64,000 bases of DNA from Rhodeus uyekii (Eukaryota > Chordata > Actinopteri > Cypriniformes > Acheilognathidae), in the NCBI GenBank assembly GCA_037043235.1, contig JAWRVZ010000030.1, positions 2,373,501-2,437,500 on the forward strand, in the 5' to 3' direction. Of this stretch, positions 37,246 through 49,200 are shown in pieces. Position 1 is the stretch's first letter, and every line of letters begins with the position of its first letter. The notes beneath the pieces are model-generated. The model was not told the DNA's origin, did not search any database, and saw nothing but the letters and a program-made list of their open reading frames with translations. The position numbers and the translations under genes were made by a program.

Positions 37246-37655
37246 CGAGGGAAGAACCATTTTTGGTTCCCCAAAGTACCTTTTAGTGAAAAGAACCAAA
37301 ATTAAGAACAATATTAAGAACCTTTTGTGCATTTGAAAGGATCCATGGATTTTTATTGACTAAAACTTGAAATGACTGGTGGATCTGGTGAAGCATCTAT
37401 CAGAAGAAATCTAAATGATAGTTTTGAGAACATGGTTGAGATTACGAACACGAGGAAATGATCTTGAAAACTAAATGGGCTTTAATAATTTTTTTTGGAA
37501 ATGTTAGAGTTAGAGTTCTATTCGAGATCCGGGTCACTGAAGACCCGAACATGTAATAATGATGGTCGAAACATAAATGTATTTAAGGGTTAAATGTTCT
37601 CCGTGGAACCATTCAGAAGATGCCAATAAAGAATCGTTATATTTAAGAGATTTTC
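37246..37655. mobile_element. Split CACTCTT-type MITE with a second repeat inside
   Basis: 37250-37345 (GAAGAACCATTTTTGGTTCC, AAGAACCTTTTGTGCATTTG) and 37600-37655 (GTGGAACCATTCAGAAGATG, CCAATAAAGAATCG) are the two halves of the MITE that is complete at 59346-59521. They are separated by about 250 bp that contains a different repeat phrase, GGGTCACTGAAGACCCGAAC. This suggests insertion of another element into the MITE. Termini are eroded. Confidence 0.55.
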
Positions 37656-39940
37656 CCCTGGGCCTCCCTATCCAAGCTGACCTTGTTTATGGCAATTCGG
37701 GTCAGTGCTGCCCTTATCACACAACTATCTGTGCAAAAGCCAGCGAAATGCATTTACCTAACTCTCAGGCAAAACAACAATGAAAACATAAAGCTTGTGT
37801 CTTCATCAAATAGCAGGCAAAACAGAGAAAAAGGGATTGAGGGAAGGGTTTATGAATTATTAAGATTAAAATCTTTCTCCGATTACCCGTTCTTTCCTAC
37901 TTCCATTCCCTTTCTTTCTCTTTTTCGGGGGAGAATTTTAAAACATTTATATCCCTCTGTTCTTGAGAAAAGGAGCTCAGGGCAGATATTCCATTAAAAA
38001 TAAAAAGTTGCTGGAGACAAGGAGAGAGAGGCAGCCTGAGCCTCGGTGGGTTTTAGATTTTAGTCACCTTTAATCAGCCCTAGTGTTTCTGTACTCATGG
38101 AAAAAGAGGCAGATGAAACAGGTGCGTAATGATTTTCTTCTTCTACTAGTTTGCTGCAGTCTTTGGATGCTGGCAACTTAAAAGGATCCAAAGAGAAAAG
38201 ACTTTTCTTTACCTTTTATTATTACTGTCAGGGCACCCGCTCTCTACTTCCCTTTGTTGGAAGGTCTTATCAATTTTCCAACTTATTAAAAAAATGATGC
38301 ATTAAGGATGTAAGTGCTATTATCCTTGCTGAGGAGTGTAGTGGAGGACAGTGGGAATTTTAGCTGACGGCCCTAGCAACACTTTAATGATTGTCTTTGC
38401 TGTATCAAGGAAAGTTTGGCCCTAACCGTGGAGATATCATCAGTGTCTTTGGTTTAGCAGGAGAGAACGATGCCCGGGTCTCTCTCTCATTAAATCAGGA
38501 GAAATAATGGAATCGTATGATTTAGAAGCTCAAACAGACCTGATAAGAGCACATAACGTTTGTATTGCAGTACAAAAAAATCAAAAATCAACAGTCAAAG
38601 AGAATAATGTGCTAGCTGTAGATACATCGTTGAGGGGTTTTAAATTTGCATGCAGGGCCAATCTTTCTTTTAAAGAGAAAAGGAGATGTCAGTCTTCACA
38701 GTTTTTTTCTACATTGGATTTTCCCCAAATATGTATTACACATTCAAATCGTTTAATACGGCGAATTAAAAACTTAAAAACACCCACAAATGTGCATACA
38801 CCTGTTTGCATGTGCTGGAAGGCGAAAGCCTTCTTCGAAACCGGAAAGGGCACGAAAAATGACTTCAGAAAGAGTGAAGAATTGAGTTTTTAATATTCTT
38901 TAGACTGTTTATCCAACAAACACAAGGATAAAGCGCTATTTCACTAAACATTTCTAAAATTACAGTGCAATCGTGAGTCTTAACTTCATGAAACTGTTTA
39001 ACTAGAATGGCAGAGCACAATGTTTACTTATATTGCCCGTGTATCTAAAATTTCAAACTTGTCACAAGTAATATTTAAATAACCTGTCAATCTTAAGATT
39101 AAGATATACATAAAATTGTCTGTTAATGTTTAAAGATTCTGAGTGCGCTATAAAATAAAATATAGACCTACTGGTTACTGTCTCAAGAAAACTACACGCA
39201 GGTGATTTGAACTATTTTAAGTGAAAGAATCTTGAATAAAACCAAATTCGGCATTGAAACTTATTTAATCTGTGAAAGAGCGTTTTTATGAATCGGTTCA
39301 GTGAACAATTCAATGATTTCACAGAATTTTAGCATAACATTTGCATGTCTCCACCTACTGGCGCAGCAATGTGAGCAGCAGAAAGGGTCGATAATGAAAT
39401 TAAAATAAATTAAATATTAAAGAATAAGCTTTCATTCATTTCATTCATAAATGTGAGCTTTTGCATTAAAACACAAAGGAGATTTTATAGATTTTACTAA
39501 AGTAAAAAAAACACTACAACTGGAAAAATAGGATAATATAAACTGATAAATTTAAGTTGAAATTATGAGTGAGAACAGTTTGCAATTGCATGAATAAAAC
39601 AGCTAGGATGTAAAAGTAGACTAGTTGTTTGATGAAATTTAGTATACTGATTTAATACCACACTTTTTTTTTACCCATACATTAACATAAAGCTATAGTT
39701 TTAATACGAAAATTGTACTTTTTAAAAGTACAATTAAAAAGGGACGGAAAGGGACACATTTTCATTGAAATGTATGATCCATTTCCTCAGTGCAAGTACA
39801 TAAAGAAAAAGTACAGTATCAGCATCCATCTTCACTTTTTGCTAAACATTCCCATTGCTATCCATGACACAGATGTCCCTGAAATATGTTTGAACATGTC
39901 TGAGTGCTTGTAGTGTAGCTTAAACAATCTTAATAAAATA
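37656..39940. other. Unique DNA; candidate regulatory part then AT-rich part
   Basis: 37656-38520 is mixed unique DNA (TCACCTTTAATCAGCCCTAG, ATGATGCATTAAGGATG) that may be conserved. 38520-39940 is AT-rich; around 39290-39390 GAATCGGTTCAGTGAAC and CCACCTACTGGCGCAGC resemble a decayed cyprinid dispersed repeat. The 128-codon frame at 38507-38893 has no family resemblance and is not called as a gene. Confidence 0.35.
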
Positions 39941-40640
39941 TTTCTGTAGAGGTTAGGTGGACCCCTGGCTCATTATAGATCTCCGAGCGGGCCGATGAGT
40001 GCTGTTCAGGTCCCACCATGATTTATTAAGGCTGGATAAAGGAGAGGAAAGCCTGCCGGGTTTACACCGCCGCAAGACTCTCAAGCCACAGGGATGTTTT
40101 AGGGCCGAAGGTTCAGCAAAGTGGCCGTGCCAGACAGGTTTACATCATCTGCGGTTCATTTTAAAATGAATTATGAATGCCTAAATGAAATACATCGGAG
40201 TTAGCCGCTTTTAAATAATTCGCCCCTTCTTTCTTTGTAACTTGCCATCTCTGTATATGTGAGTGTGTTTATGGATGTGCCCTGTGCATCAGCAGCATTG
40301 CCCTGAGCTAAATTCAAGGCCATTTGCTCTTCAGAGCACAGCACTAATGGGCGAGGGGAGGGACAGACAGGCCTTCTGTTTAAAAATGGATGGCTGTGAT
40401 ATGGCCAGATCTGGGCAAACAAACATCAGAGGCTAATTGGTTTGTTTGAAGGACAAGAGGCAGGGTTGCTCCTGTAGTTCTCCCCACCCACACCTCAAGG
40501 GTTGTTTATACGAGTCAAGACACAGGAAATGGTTGCAAGCGTTCAGGTCGACTTTTAGACAAACGATCCTCAATGGTGACGCAGTCCTACTGTGGCCCAT
40601 CGCAACTTATTGATCCTTGACCGTTTTACACGTAAAAACA
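39941..40640. promoter_or_regulatory. Candidate conserved non-coding block
   Basis: GC-balanced, repeat-free DNA (GATGAGTGCTGTTCAGGTCC, CTGCGGTTCATTTTAAAATG, AGAGGCTAATTGGTTTG) between AT-rich neighbours. Regulatory role inferred only. Confidence 0.35.
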
Positions 40641-41029
40641 AAAATTTTGCTTTTTAAATAAAGCACAATGAGCTTGACACGTGACACGTTGTTTCTCATC
40701 TGATTGTTTTTTGGCCAACTACAGTTCACTTTTTTATTATCTCCTCAAATCACACTTAACTTTCTTAAAGATCGGAAATAAGTGTAGAATAACGAGGACA
40801 AAGTGTAGGTGAGTAGTTTAGTGGCACTACAAGTGAACTAGTTGCTACATCTCGGAAAATGGGCCTCTACCTACATTTTTGCAAAGCTCCAAAAATATAA
40901 ACATGTTCACTGCCGTTTCAAGCTGAAATGAAGAATAGTGGAAGTAAAATACCAAAAACAAATTATGATTACAGGCCAGAATATTGATTAATAATGACTT
41001 CAAATGTGTGGCTTTTTTGGCATCATAAA

Positions 41030-41160
41030 CTGGCCTGAAAGATCACCTGGTACTACAAATGATGCGAAGTGCTCGGGTGCGAGTCCCATAAAACACATCA
41101 CAGTTCTTGTAGAAGCCAGTAAAAAGAGCAATACTGCTAAAAAAATGCTTTTGTTAACTC
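41030..41160 (+). mobile_element. Possible degenerate tRNA-like SINE
   Basis: GCTCGGGTGCGAGTCCC near 41070 resembles a B box with tRNA T-arm context, followed by ATAAAACACATCACAG and TAGAAGCCAGTAAAAAGAGC. The A box is weak, no poly(A) or flanking duplication was found, and the call could be wrong. Confidence 0.3.
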
Positions 41161-41994
41161 TCTTAGTTAGGTTTAGTGTTGGTAGTATGTTATTTTTAAC
41201 ACTCCATAGAGCATTAACCTTTTAGTTGTGGAATCAGGTTCAACTTTTAGTTTATTTTTTATAAAACTATGTATTTTTGAAGGACATAAAAGTATTGCTT
41301 ATGGACAACATAATATCATATTTGCAGATTTAGTCTGAATATATTTCTCACTTGATAAAAAGTTTTTACTGATGAATCAATTTTATTTCTAGATTTGCTC
41401 ACTGAATAAATTTTTTAAACAACAGTCTTTATTAATTATGTGGGCAGCCATGTTTTTTTCACTGCCATGCAACATGGGAGTCAAAGCCTGTAAGAGTGAA
41501 AATAAGTGCAAATGAGTGACTTACAAAACTGTGAGAAGGCTGGAGCGAAACACCAACACCTAAAAAGCTCAAGCTGCTGATTAAAATGAGCATATGCAAC
41601 ACAACTCTTGAAGATTTTTGCATCAGTTTTGCTGGGACTACATAAATACATTTGAACTGAAACAGGGAACTTTTACACATGCTTTGCAAGAGCCTAGATC
41701 AGGTGAGTAAGGTTTACTTTAAATGGTGAGAAGCTTAAAAAGGCTAATGCTTGTTAGTGCTGATTGTCCTATTATGTGGGATTCTGAAGAGTTTTGGTTG
41801 TTGTTGGGATTTTGGGGTTTGCCGCTGTGCTGAAGAGTGACACTTTTACTTAGGTTTTATCCAAGGTTGATGATTTTTCTATTTTCTTGGTCTTAAAAAG
41901 TTACAGTTAGCATGCTAGCATGCAGTATTGGTAGCTAGTTCACCTGAAAATTACTTTAACATCTAATTTTAACGAGACTTACGTAATTTAGCAG
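41161..41994. other. AT-rich unique DNA, no gene seen
   Basis: No repeat family or exon recognised. AGCATGCTAGCATGC near 41908 is a short palindrome. Confidence 0.45.
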
Positions 41995-42710
41995 TAGGGA
42001 TGGACGATACCTGACTTTTACAATTTGATACGATATAGATATTTGTGGGTATAATTTTACCGATATCGATATCAATACCGCTTATTTCTTAAATGTGTAT
42101 GTGATTTAAAAAAAAAAAAAGTAAAGTTAAATATATATATATATTACACTTAAAGGCAAATTACAGGCAAATTGCATCCACACATGACATATAAGACATA
42201 TTATAAATGTATTACAAAAGTAAATTTGACAACAAATAAATAAAAATGTTAAAAATAATACAGTATTTTACAAAAAATATTGATTAAATAAAATACATCA
42301 TAACATGTCACAAATATTGTATCTCGCAATACTTTTTTCTGCCGTTGAAAAGTAGCACCACACCACGCTACACTTTCTTTCTGCCATAGTGCCATGCCAT
42401 TCTGTTTATACGCGCGGACAATATGCGCGACGCGTGCAGTGAAAGTAACATGACGTGTACGTGTGGGCACGTTGCTAGCGTTTCTCACAGTCATCATGTG
42501 ACACGGTTGAGCTAAATATCAGAGGGGGATTTCAGTTTTAGCACAAACATTAAACAGAAGTACCGAAAACACTTTTTACAGAAATTGATGCAGAAATTAT
42601 TAATTTAATTTTAATATCGATATTTTGAGATATCGAGATATCAATACCAAGTAAGTAGCTTGTGAGTATCGATATATATCGATACTGCAGTATCGATATG
42701 CCCATCCCTA
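41995..42710. mobile_element. hAT-family MITE with near-perfect target duplication
   Basis: The left end TAGGGATGGACGATACC and the right end GATATGCCCATCCCTA are inverted. They are flanked by TTTAGCAG (41987-41994) and TTCAGCAG (42711-42718), an 8-bp duplication with one mismatch. Subterminal TATCGATA/GATATCGAT blocks cluster at both ends (42052-42076 and 42610-42700) and could be transposase binding sites. The middle is foreign and includes a CG-rich part near 42405-42480. It is 716 bp with no transposase. Confidence 0.85.
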
Positions 42711-42718
42711 TTCAGCAG

Positions 42719-44039
42719 TTCTGTTGCACAGTATTTGAGTTGAGTCTGTATGGTAATTGTGTTGTATTTTCATAAATTGATTTTCAACAGGGAACCACTG
42801 TAAATGTATAATCAATACAAATTTGACCGATGTGAACAAAACAGTACAATAACAAATACATTTAAAAGGTGATGACCTCTATAGTACCTGTGATGATTTA
42901 AATGCCTGTAACATTAGAATATCTGTGGTGCCGAAGCAGATTTGAGTTTTCAGTTTCATTGTCACACTGGAGGTTGCACTAAAATCGGTTTGATTGTAAA
43001 AACCTCGTTAGGTCTAACCTAGAGGGATCTCACCAGTTGGATGATACGTGTCAGAGGGTTAACCAAACACTCTTCACAAGATCACAACGTTCACTCTGGT
43101 GTGCTGGCGGTTCAGGGTTTGAGCCGTATAGAGAAATGACTTGACATCTTTTGACCGAGGCAACAGGCTTAACAGAGAAGGAATAGAGGATACAAAGATA
43201 TATATTCCTTTACTCCACAGTTAATTTTCAAATCTCTAACATCCTATGGCTGTCTATTTTTTCTGGAGCCTTCTCTTTTCACTTTTTTTGCTTTCATTCT
43301 TTTCTTTTAAGACGAAACGGGAGCTGGGTGCTGATAGTGATAGATGGCTCAGCGCTCTAACACTTTATCCAATTCAGTGCAGATTTCATCCAATAAAGAA
43401 TCACTTGTGCACTCTCAAACTAAATGGAAGTCAGGCAGCGGAGAGAAAGGGGCTGCGGTTTGTTTCTGAGCTGCGAAAATCAAATTTTCTTAAAGCTGCC
43501 GCGGCAGTGGCTCGCAGAAAAAGCAGCAACAGCCATGACTGGCCGGGGCCACAGCCGTCTGCACACACAATTTAATCCATCACAGAGCGCCTGACACCAC
43601 ATCAATCAAGCTTTCATCAGCATGGACCCCAAAAACTATATTTCCATTCACCCACTACTAACTGGGCCAAAGCCAGGCCCCTGCTGGCCAATAGCAGAGA
43701 CCGGGAGGCCCCTGACCAGACAGGACTGGGAAGCACCACCTATGGCGCTCGCGCACAAACACACCCTCAGCCAGCGGGTCGGTTGGACTTATTCGCACAC
43801 ACGTACGCACGTTCGGAAATTCCTCATCACAGAGACGTTTCAACAGCACAGAAGAGTCTACATATTTCAGCCACTTTTCAGCAGGTTTGAAATAACAGGC
43901 CTTTGTTTTTGAAGTATAAAATGAAACAGGATGATTTCTTTAGATCGCAGATATGTGTTCGAGCCAAATGAATCAAAAACAAAGAAAATCCCTGTTGGCG
44001 CGATAAACAGGGATTTGCATTCATGTACTACATAGCCCC
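42719..44039. other. Unique DNA with candidate regulatory segment
   Basis: 42719-43230 has no recognised repeat. 43240-43860 is repeat-free mixed DNA (AAGCTGCCGCGGCAGTGGCT, GACTGGCCGGGGCCACAG) that may be conserved. The 109-codon frame at 43246-43575 shows no domain and overlaps frames on both strands, so no gene is called. Confidence 0.35.
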
Positions 44040-44042
44040 TAA

Positions 44043-44319
44043 GGGGACATGGTGATGAGATGGGATGGAAAATTATATTTCAATGCTTTCACGTTCGCTC
44101 GCAACATGTTTGCGTTTTCACAGAAAAGCATGCCGTTCTCCCGAGAAACTATGCATTCGCTCGCAAAAATGTCGTTTTTTCAACCACGTTGTATTTCCAC
44201 CACAAAGGTTTTTGGAGGGAAAGTTTTGCGAGGGAACGCAAAATATCTCGGTAGAATGCCAAAGTAGCGAAATCTAATTTTCCCTGCAATCTTCTTTTTT
44301 ACCATCACCATGTCCTCCG
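44043..44319. mobile_element. Harbinger-like MITE with TAA target duplication
   Basis: The left end GGGGACATGGTGATGAG and the right end CATCACCATGTCCTCCG are inverted. Both are flanked by TAA (44040-44042 and 44320-44322), which fits the 3-bp TWA duplication of PIF-Harbinger elements. The interior holds CG-containing phrases (CGTTCGCTCGCAACATG, TTTTGCGAGGGAACGCAAAA). Three overlapping open frames of 64-72 codons cross it, so none is convincing. It is 277 bp long. Confidence 0.75.
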
Positions 44320-44689
44320 TAATGTTCGCACAAACATATACACCAAATACCAGCATCAGTCTAACACTGGGTAAATCAATATGTGGAAGTACAGATAGCT
44401 AGTACATGTATTAAATTTCCACTGAGATTCTTAGAGGTGATTCGTAAAATAGATGCAGTTCTGTTCGTTGCTTTGCTAGAAAGTTTGGCATTTTATGTGA
44501 GACATAGGACATTTTGGTCTAAGAGTTGGTTAAATTAGTCAGTCATTTCACACTCTCCATGCAATACGTTATAATTACAGTTTCCTTTACAATAAGGCTA
44601 AAATGTTGTTCTCGTACTCAATTGGTAAAAAACCCAACACACACGCACAGCCACACACACAAACATATTAAATGTGGCGTCCTTCATCA
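44320..44689. other. AT-rich unique DNA
   Basis: No gene or recognised repeat, except short CACA runs near 44640-44660. Confidence 0.5.
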
Positions 44690-46330
44690 TCTTTCGCCGT
44701 ATGACACCCCATCATCCTCGCCCTCCCCCTACCTAACCTGACCCCTCCCATGGCTGTCCTTTGTTCCGGGAACATGTCCCTCTTCGCCCCCTCAGCATCC
44801 CAGAGGCTGTGGCTCTAGTGGCCTATGATTTATAATTCATAGGGGCCGCTTTTATACGGGACCTTGGTCTACCTGATATCTCTCAACTGGTCCTGTCCCA
44901 GAAAAGGAAAGCGGTGGGGGCTTTCTTCATTACACTATGACAGACTTCCTCCCAAAGCCGGCGTGCCACCGCCGTCCTGCATGTATATGGGTTTTAATGA
45001 TCTCTCCACTGTAAGCCAGACCAGTGATATCATCCATTGGTACGCACTCAACGTCTGAAAGTAAAGAGCCTTGATTGTTGTCTGCAATGATAAATGCAGC
45101 CCGCACAGGCATTAGCCTCGATCCTGTAAAGCATGCGGCCCCCTGGCCCGGACCAGCGTGAGTGTGTGCGCATGACAGCGAGAGAGTGAGAGCGGCGCTG
45201 TGAAGTTGACCCCAGCGTGGGCTCTGGGCGTCAGGCTGTGGGCCAGGCCTGATTCTGCTGAAGGCTCTGCTCCATGCTTCGCTGGCCTCCTGAACCCTAC
45301 CCATGCTCTAGCGCTGCCCCTGCACTGTACTCCTGCAAGCTCTCCCCCTCCTTCACCTCCCCACGGGGGGCTCCATCACGGCAGGGCTTGTCCGATTGCC
45401 AGCGGCGGGTTAAACGACAAAGAGAGGGCAGCTCAGCCCGGATCAGAGGCATGTATTATTGTTGTTGTTGCTAAGTGCTCCGGACTAATTATTCCTCCCT
45501 GATTTGCAAATGGAGCCTAGGCTCATTTCCATATCAATGGCCAGAGAAAGGCAGAGAGGGGATAAGACGAGTTGAGGAAGGGGGGGGTTAAGCGTGTGGC
45601 AATGCCCTGGCGAAGCACACACAAGCCCCTTGTTCCAACAACAAACACAAAACAACCCCCCCTCCCCACTCTTTTCGGATGGGCTAATAAAGACACTAAA
45701 CAGAATGGTGGTCGGTGGAGTCATTTGGAGGGGGCCTGTGATGAGATGAGGGCTCTCTGTCAAATTATTGGGCAGGCCTTGGATTAGTTCAGTTGTAGCA
45801 TGGCCCCGCACTCCACTGAGATCATTTAGGCAATTACCAAGAACAAAGACAGCGGCAGTGTTGAACAGCTCCACTTCAAAGGCTTGCACCAGGCGAACAG
45901 TTACAGCACACTGGTCAATTTCCATACAAACCGCACCCCCCCTCCCCTCGGCCTCCCCTCCTCAACATGCCTCAAGGCATTCTAGTAGTGCTAATGAACA
46001 CTAGCTGCCTTCGCTGCCAAACAACACACGAACACACTTGCACTTCTAACTCCGATGAGAAGTTCATGATGTGCTCTCCTCTTGTGTTTCGAACACAAAG
46101 AGGACGAGCGAGCCTTGACAACAACTACTTGACTCTTTATTGCCCAATTGTTGGCTGGGCGTCGGGCCCCTTTGTACCCTTTTCCTGCCTGTAAAAACAG
46201 CAGAGCTTGTGAAAATTGTATGTTTTTCAGACAATCACTTCGCCTTCAAATCGGCATCAAATCAACAGCTTTTTGAGAAGAAGCTATTTATTTTGCTTTC
46301 TAAAGGCTGCAGTGGTCTCGTGTAACTAGT
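44690..46330. promoter_or_regulatory. Long repeat-poor candidate regulatory stretch
   Basis: About 1.6 kb of unique, GC-balanced DNA without transposons. Notable parts are a near-palindrome at 44822-44843 (CCTATGATTT / AATTCATAGG), a Sox-like ATTATTGTTGTTGTTG near 45456, an octamer-like GATTTGCAAATGG near 45502, and CCTTTGTACCCTTTTCCTGC near 46170. Frames on both strands up to 146 codons lack any domain and overlap one another. Gene-desert enhancers typically look like this, but conservation is untested. Confidence 0.42.
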
Positions 46331-46884
46331 TTAATCATTGTCATTGTTTAGGAAAATTATTCATAGCACCAGCTAGATGCCAAAGTTGCACTTTTATTTT
46401 GAAACACTACATGAAAGGGCAGAAACTGATATAATATAAGACAGATGAGAGCATTCTTTCATTAATAAAATGAAGAAAAGAGTGTTTTTTATTCAAACAA
46501 TAATATTGATTAATTAGTGAGCATGAATTAACTATCACATTAAACAGATCTAATTTCACATGGTGAATGTGATTTCAGAGTACAACATTTTACTGAAACA
46601 ACATTCCAATCAACCAATCAGATTTGAGGGATAAGTTTATAATTTATGTCAAGTATAGGCTTACAATAAGGTTTGCATATGTGTTCACCTATCATTCTCC
46701 TCAGTTTTTATGGATAAGTTATTGGTAGGGTTAGGTTTATGATTAAGATCAGGAATGTTGTTCCAGGGTCAACAAAATATGTTGATATAGGAACATGTCT
46801 TACTTGGCGAAACATGGCAACCAATTACACATGCAACAATACATTTGTTTTACTTTAGGACAAAATTTCCAGTTGAACAGCATA
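46331..46884. other. AT-rich DNA, no gene seen
   Basis: No recognised gene. The part 46640-46790 (GTAGGGTTAGGTTTATGATT) resembles generic fish repeat text but has no termini. Confidence 0.45.
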
Positions 46885-47565
46885 TAGTAATACCTCGGTT
46901 TAAGAGTGACTTTGTATCAGAGTGCGCAAACATTTTTCTCTCGCCCACGCGCTTTTTTTGGTGGAAAAGTCCTGACGCTCAGCATCTTCGTGCGCATTTT
47001 TACTGGAAATATCCTAACGACAGCCTCTCACAAAGCCTATCACCCCTTCACTCGTTCATTCTCTCAGCGTCACTCGGTTTGGTTGCATCATTCACCACAG
47101 TGATACTTTTAGAAGTGATTTACAGCGGTTTTATCTTGTGTTGTTAACATTAATTGTGATTGCTATTGTTCACGTAGTGAAATATATACGTACAGTACAG
47201 CATATAGACAATGACCTCAAGATGAGTAAGAAGGGATGAAATTCTCCCTGTAAGCAGTAAAACCCTCCTCTCGTCTCCTTCACGCCAGAAAAAACTGCTC
47301 AAAGCTAAAGTGCGTGTTACAGTAAATTATCAAGTATTTTTAGAGTTTAATTGTCAATTATTAATTAGTATTTATATGAAATCCTAAGGGTTATAATTTT
47401 AACTGTAATTAACAGGGTAAAACCAAAGAAATATTAAAAATGGGGATTTATGGTCATGCGGAACGAATCGAGTGATTTTTTGTGCATTCTTATGGGGAAA
47501 ATTGTTTTGGTGTATGAGAATTTTGAGCTACGAGCTCTTTAACCAATTAAAAAGAGGTATTACTG
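46885..47565 (+). mobile_element. Tigger deletion derivative
   Basis: The left end TAGTAATACCTCGGTTTAAG (first base changed from C) and the right end AAAGAGGTATTACTG form the Tigger terminal repeat, with TA on both sides (46883-46884, 47566-47567). An internal ATGAGTAAGAAGG near 47223 sits where Tigger transposases begin, but the frame soon stops. The element keeps at most a vestige of the coding start and cannot encode transposase. It is 681 bp. Confidence 0.82.
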
Positions 47566-47567
47566 TA

Positions 47568-49200
47568 CTTCGCACTCAAGAATATACTTAAAGGTGAAGT
47601 GAATTTATTGCAATTAAATGAAAATGTATTCTAGTTTAAATTTAAATGAAAAAATCTGTTACATTAATACACATTGCAAGTGGGTTAAAATGAAGTGAAG
47701 TGGGTTAAAAACAGCCATATACTCTCTTTAAGCCCACTTAAGTGGTGATTTATTGCATTATTAGAACATATGCAAGAATTTGGTTTCAAGTGGCCAAAAA
47801 AAAGTTTCAGACATAAAGTGGCAGCATGAGTCAAAAAAGTATTATGTGCAGTGTTTAAAAGGATGAAAAGTGTTGACTGAATGCTAGTCTCAAAAGCTGC
47901 CACAGTGGCCCTCCAACTGTGTGCCAAAGTGATTGGGCTTGCAACAGTAGCACTTAAGCCGTACCGCTGAAGAGTGGCCCCCTCTAGCATTCGCCGCTAA
48001 TGTATTCAACAGTTTTTTCACCGAGCTAAGATCGTCCTCGATTTACTCGAACAAAAGCACAGCTTCTGCAATCATGCCCTATCTGCTAAGTGTTCTCACT
48101 ACGACTCTGAACAATCTGGGACAAGCTGGAGTTATGAGAGCGAGGAACAAAGTCTTTAATCGTGTTTACACTCTGGCTATGAGAGTCTCAAGATGTTTAT
48201 TGTTTATCGCAGATCGGGAAATTGGACCAACAGTCACTCACACTTCACGTTTTTTTATAATGATCATCCCCATTAGAAGAACTTCGTAGTCACTGGCCGT
48301 TGCACCTGAGCGAGGCAATTCCTTAAAAGTGTGGCAGCCTGGATATTAAAAATTCAGGATCTGTTTGTCGGCTGTGACCTCCGTGTTTGTCAGGCTGCAG
48401 CATGGCCTGACAAAGGGATCGCGGATGGGTTGACAGGATCAGTCATTGCAGATGGCACATTCCTCGGTGGAGCGGCAGGCCGCGTTGAACTGCAGCCTGA
48501 CGCCTCCAATAGGGCGACAGGCCTTTGAGTTTGAGACAAACCCGGAACGTCACTGCCAGTTTGGGGGAGTCGCTGGGTCTGACAGCCCTCCACCATCGTT
48601 TCAGCACTGCCTCTTCCCTTCCGACTGCACCAGAGCTGGCCAAATTGGTCGATTTCAACCCCTTCTTGATGCTGCTTTTAAAGATCCAAGACAAACATAC
48701 AAGCAACCAGATCCCCCACTTAGGATTGGGTTTCGACAAAATATAGAGCCTTATCACACGCGATAAATAATTCAGACGCAGCAAGATCGGACTTTGTAAA
48801 ATGCTTATTGATACGGCATGGGCAGCGTCAGACCGGTGACATGGATATTGATAACGCCATCTGAGCACATGACTCGGGGGCGGGCGGGAGGGGTGAACGC
48901 AAGAAAGACGGAGAATAATGCATAAATAAAAATATTTCTTACAAACGCAGAGACTCGTGTCATAAATGTAAGTGATTTAGGGGGAGTCGAGAGAGAGAAA
49001 GAAAATAGGAGACGGAGAGATGAAATGAGGCGAAGGCGGCTGATAAAACAATGACACGAAGACAAGAGCGATAAAGTCGTTGCTGAAAGACTGGAGATGA
49101 AAGGCAGAGAAATAAAAGCGTGGATGTCATTAGAAGTCATCTTTTCATTCCCTCACAAAAGCAGTTAATATGAGCTTGAACATACAGATATATTAAAGCA
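47568..49200. promoter_or_regulatory. AT-rich lead-in, then candidate conserved non-coding DNA
   Basis: 47568-47990 is AT-rich. 47990-48900 is balanced unique sequence (AAGATCGTCCTCGATTTACT, GGCCGCGTTGAACTGCAGCC, AATTGGTCGATTTCAACCCC). Because it is GC-balanced it is open in several frames on both strands at once (for example 48446-48766 plus and 48868-48443 minus), which argues against coding. 48900-49140 is purine-rich. Confidence 0.38.

Noticed and set aside
38507..38893. 128-codon frame starting ATGGAATCG
   Set aside because: Composition follows the AT-rich background and the peptide resembles nothing known to me.
45485..45925. 146-codon minus-strand frame
   Set aside because: No recognisable domain, and it overlaps plus-strand frames of similar quality in a region that looks like non-coding conserved DNA.
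48443..48868. Overlapping open frames on both strands (106 and 141 codons)
   Set aside because: Frames open on both strands at once, with no domain or codon pattern; more likely GC-balanced non-coding DNA.
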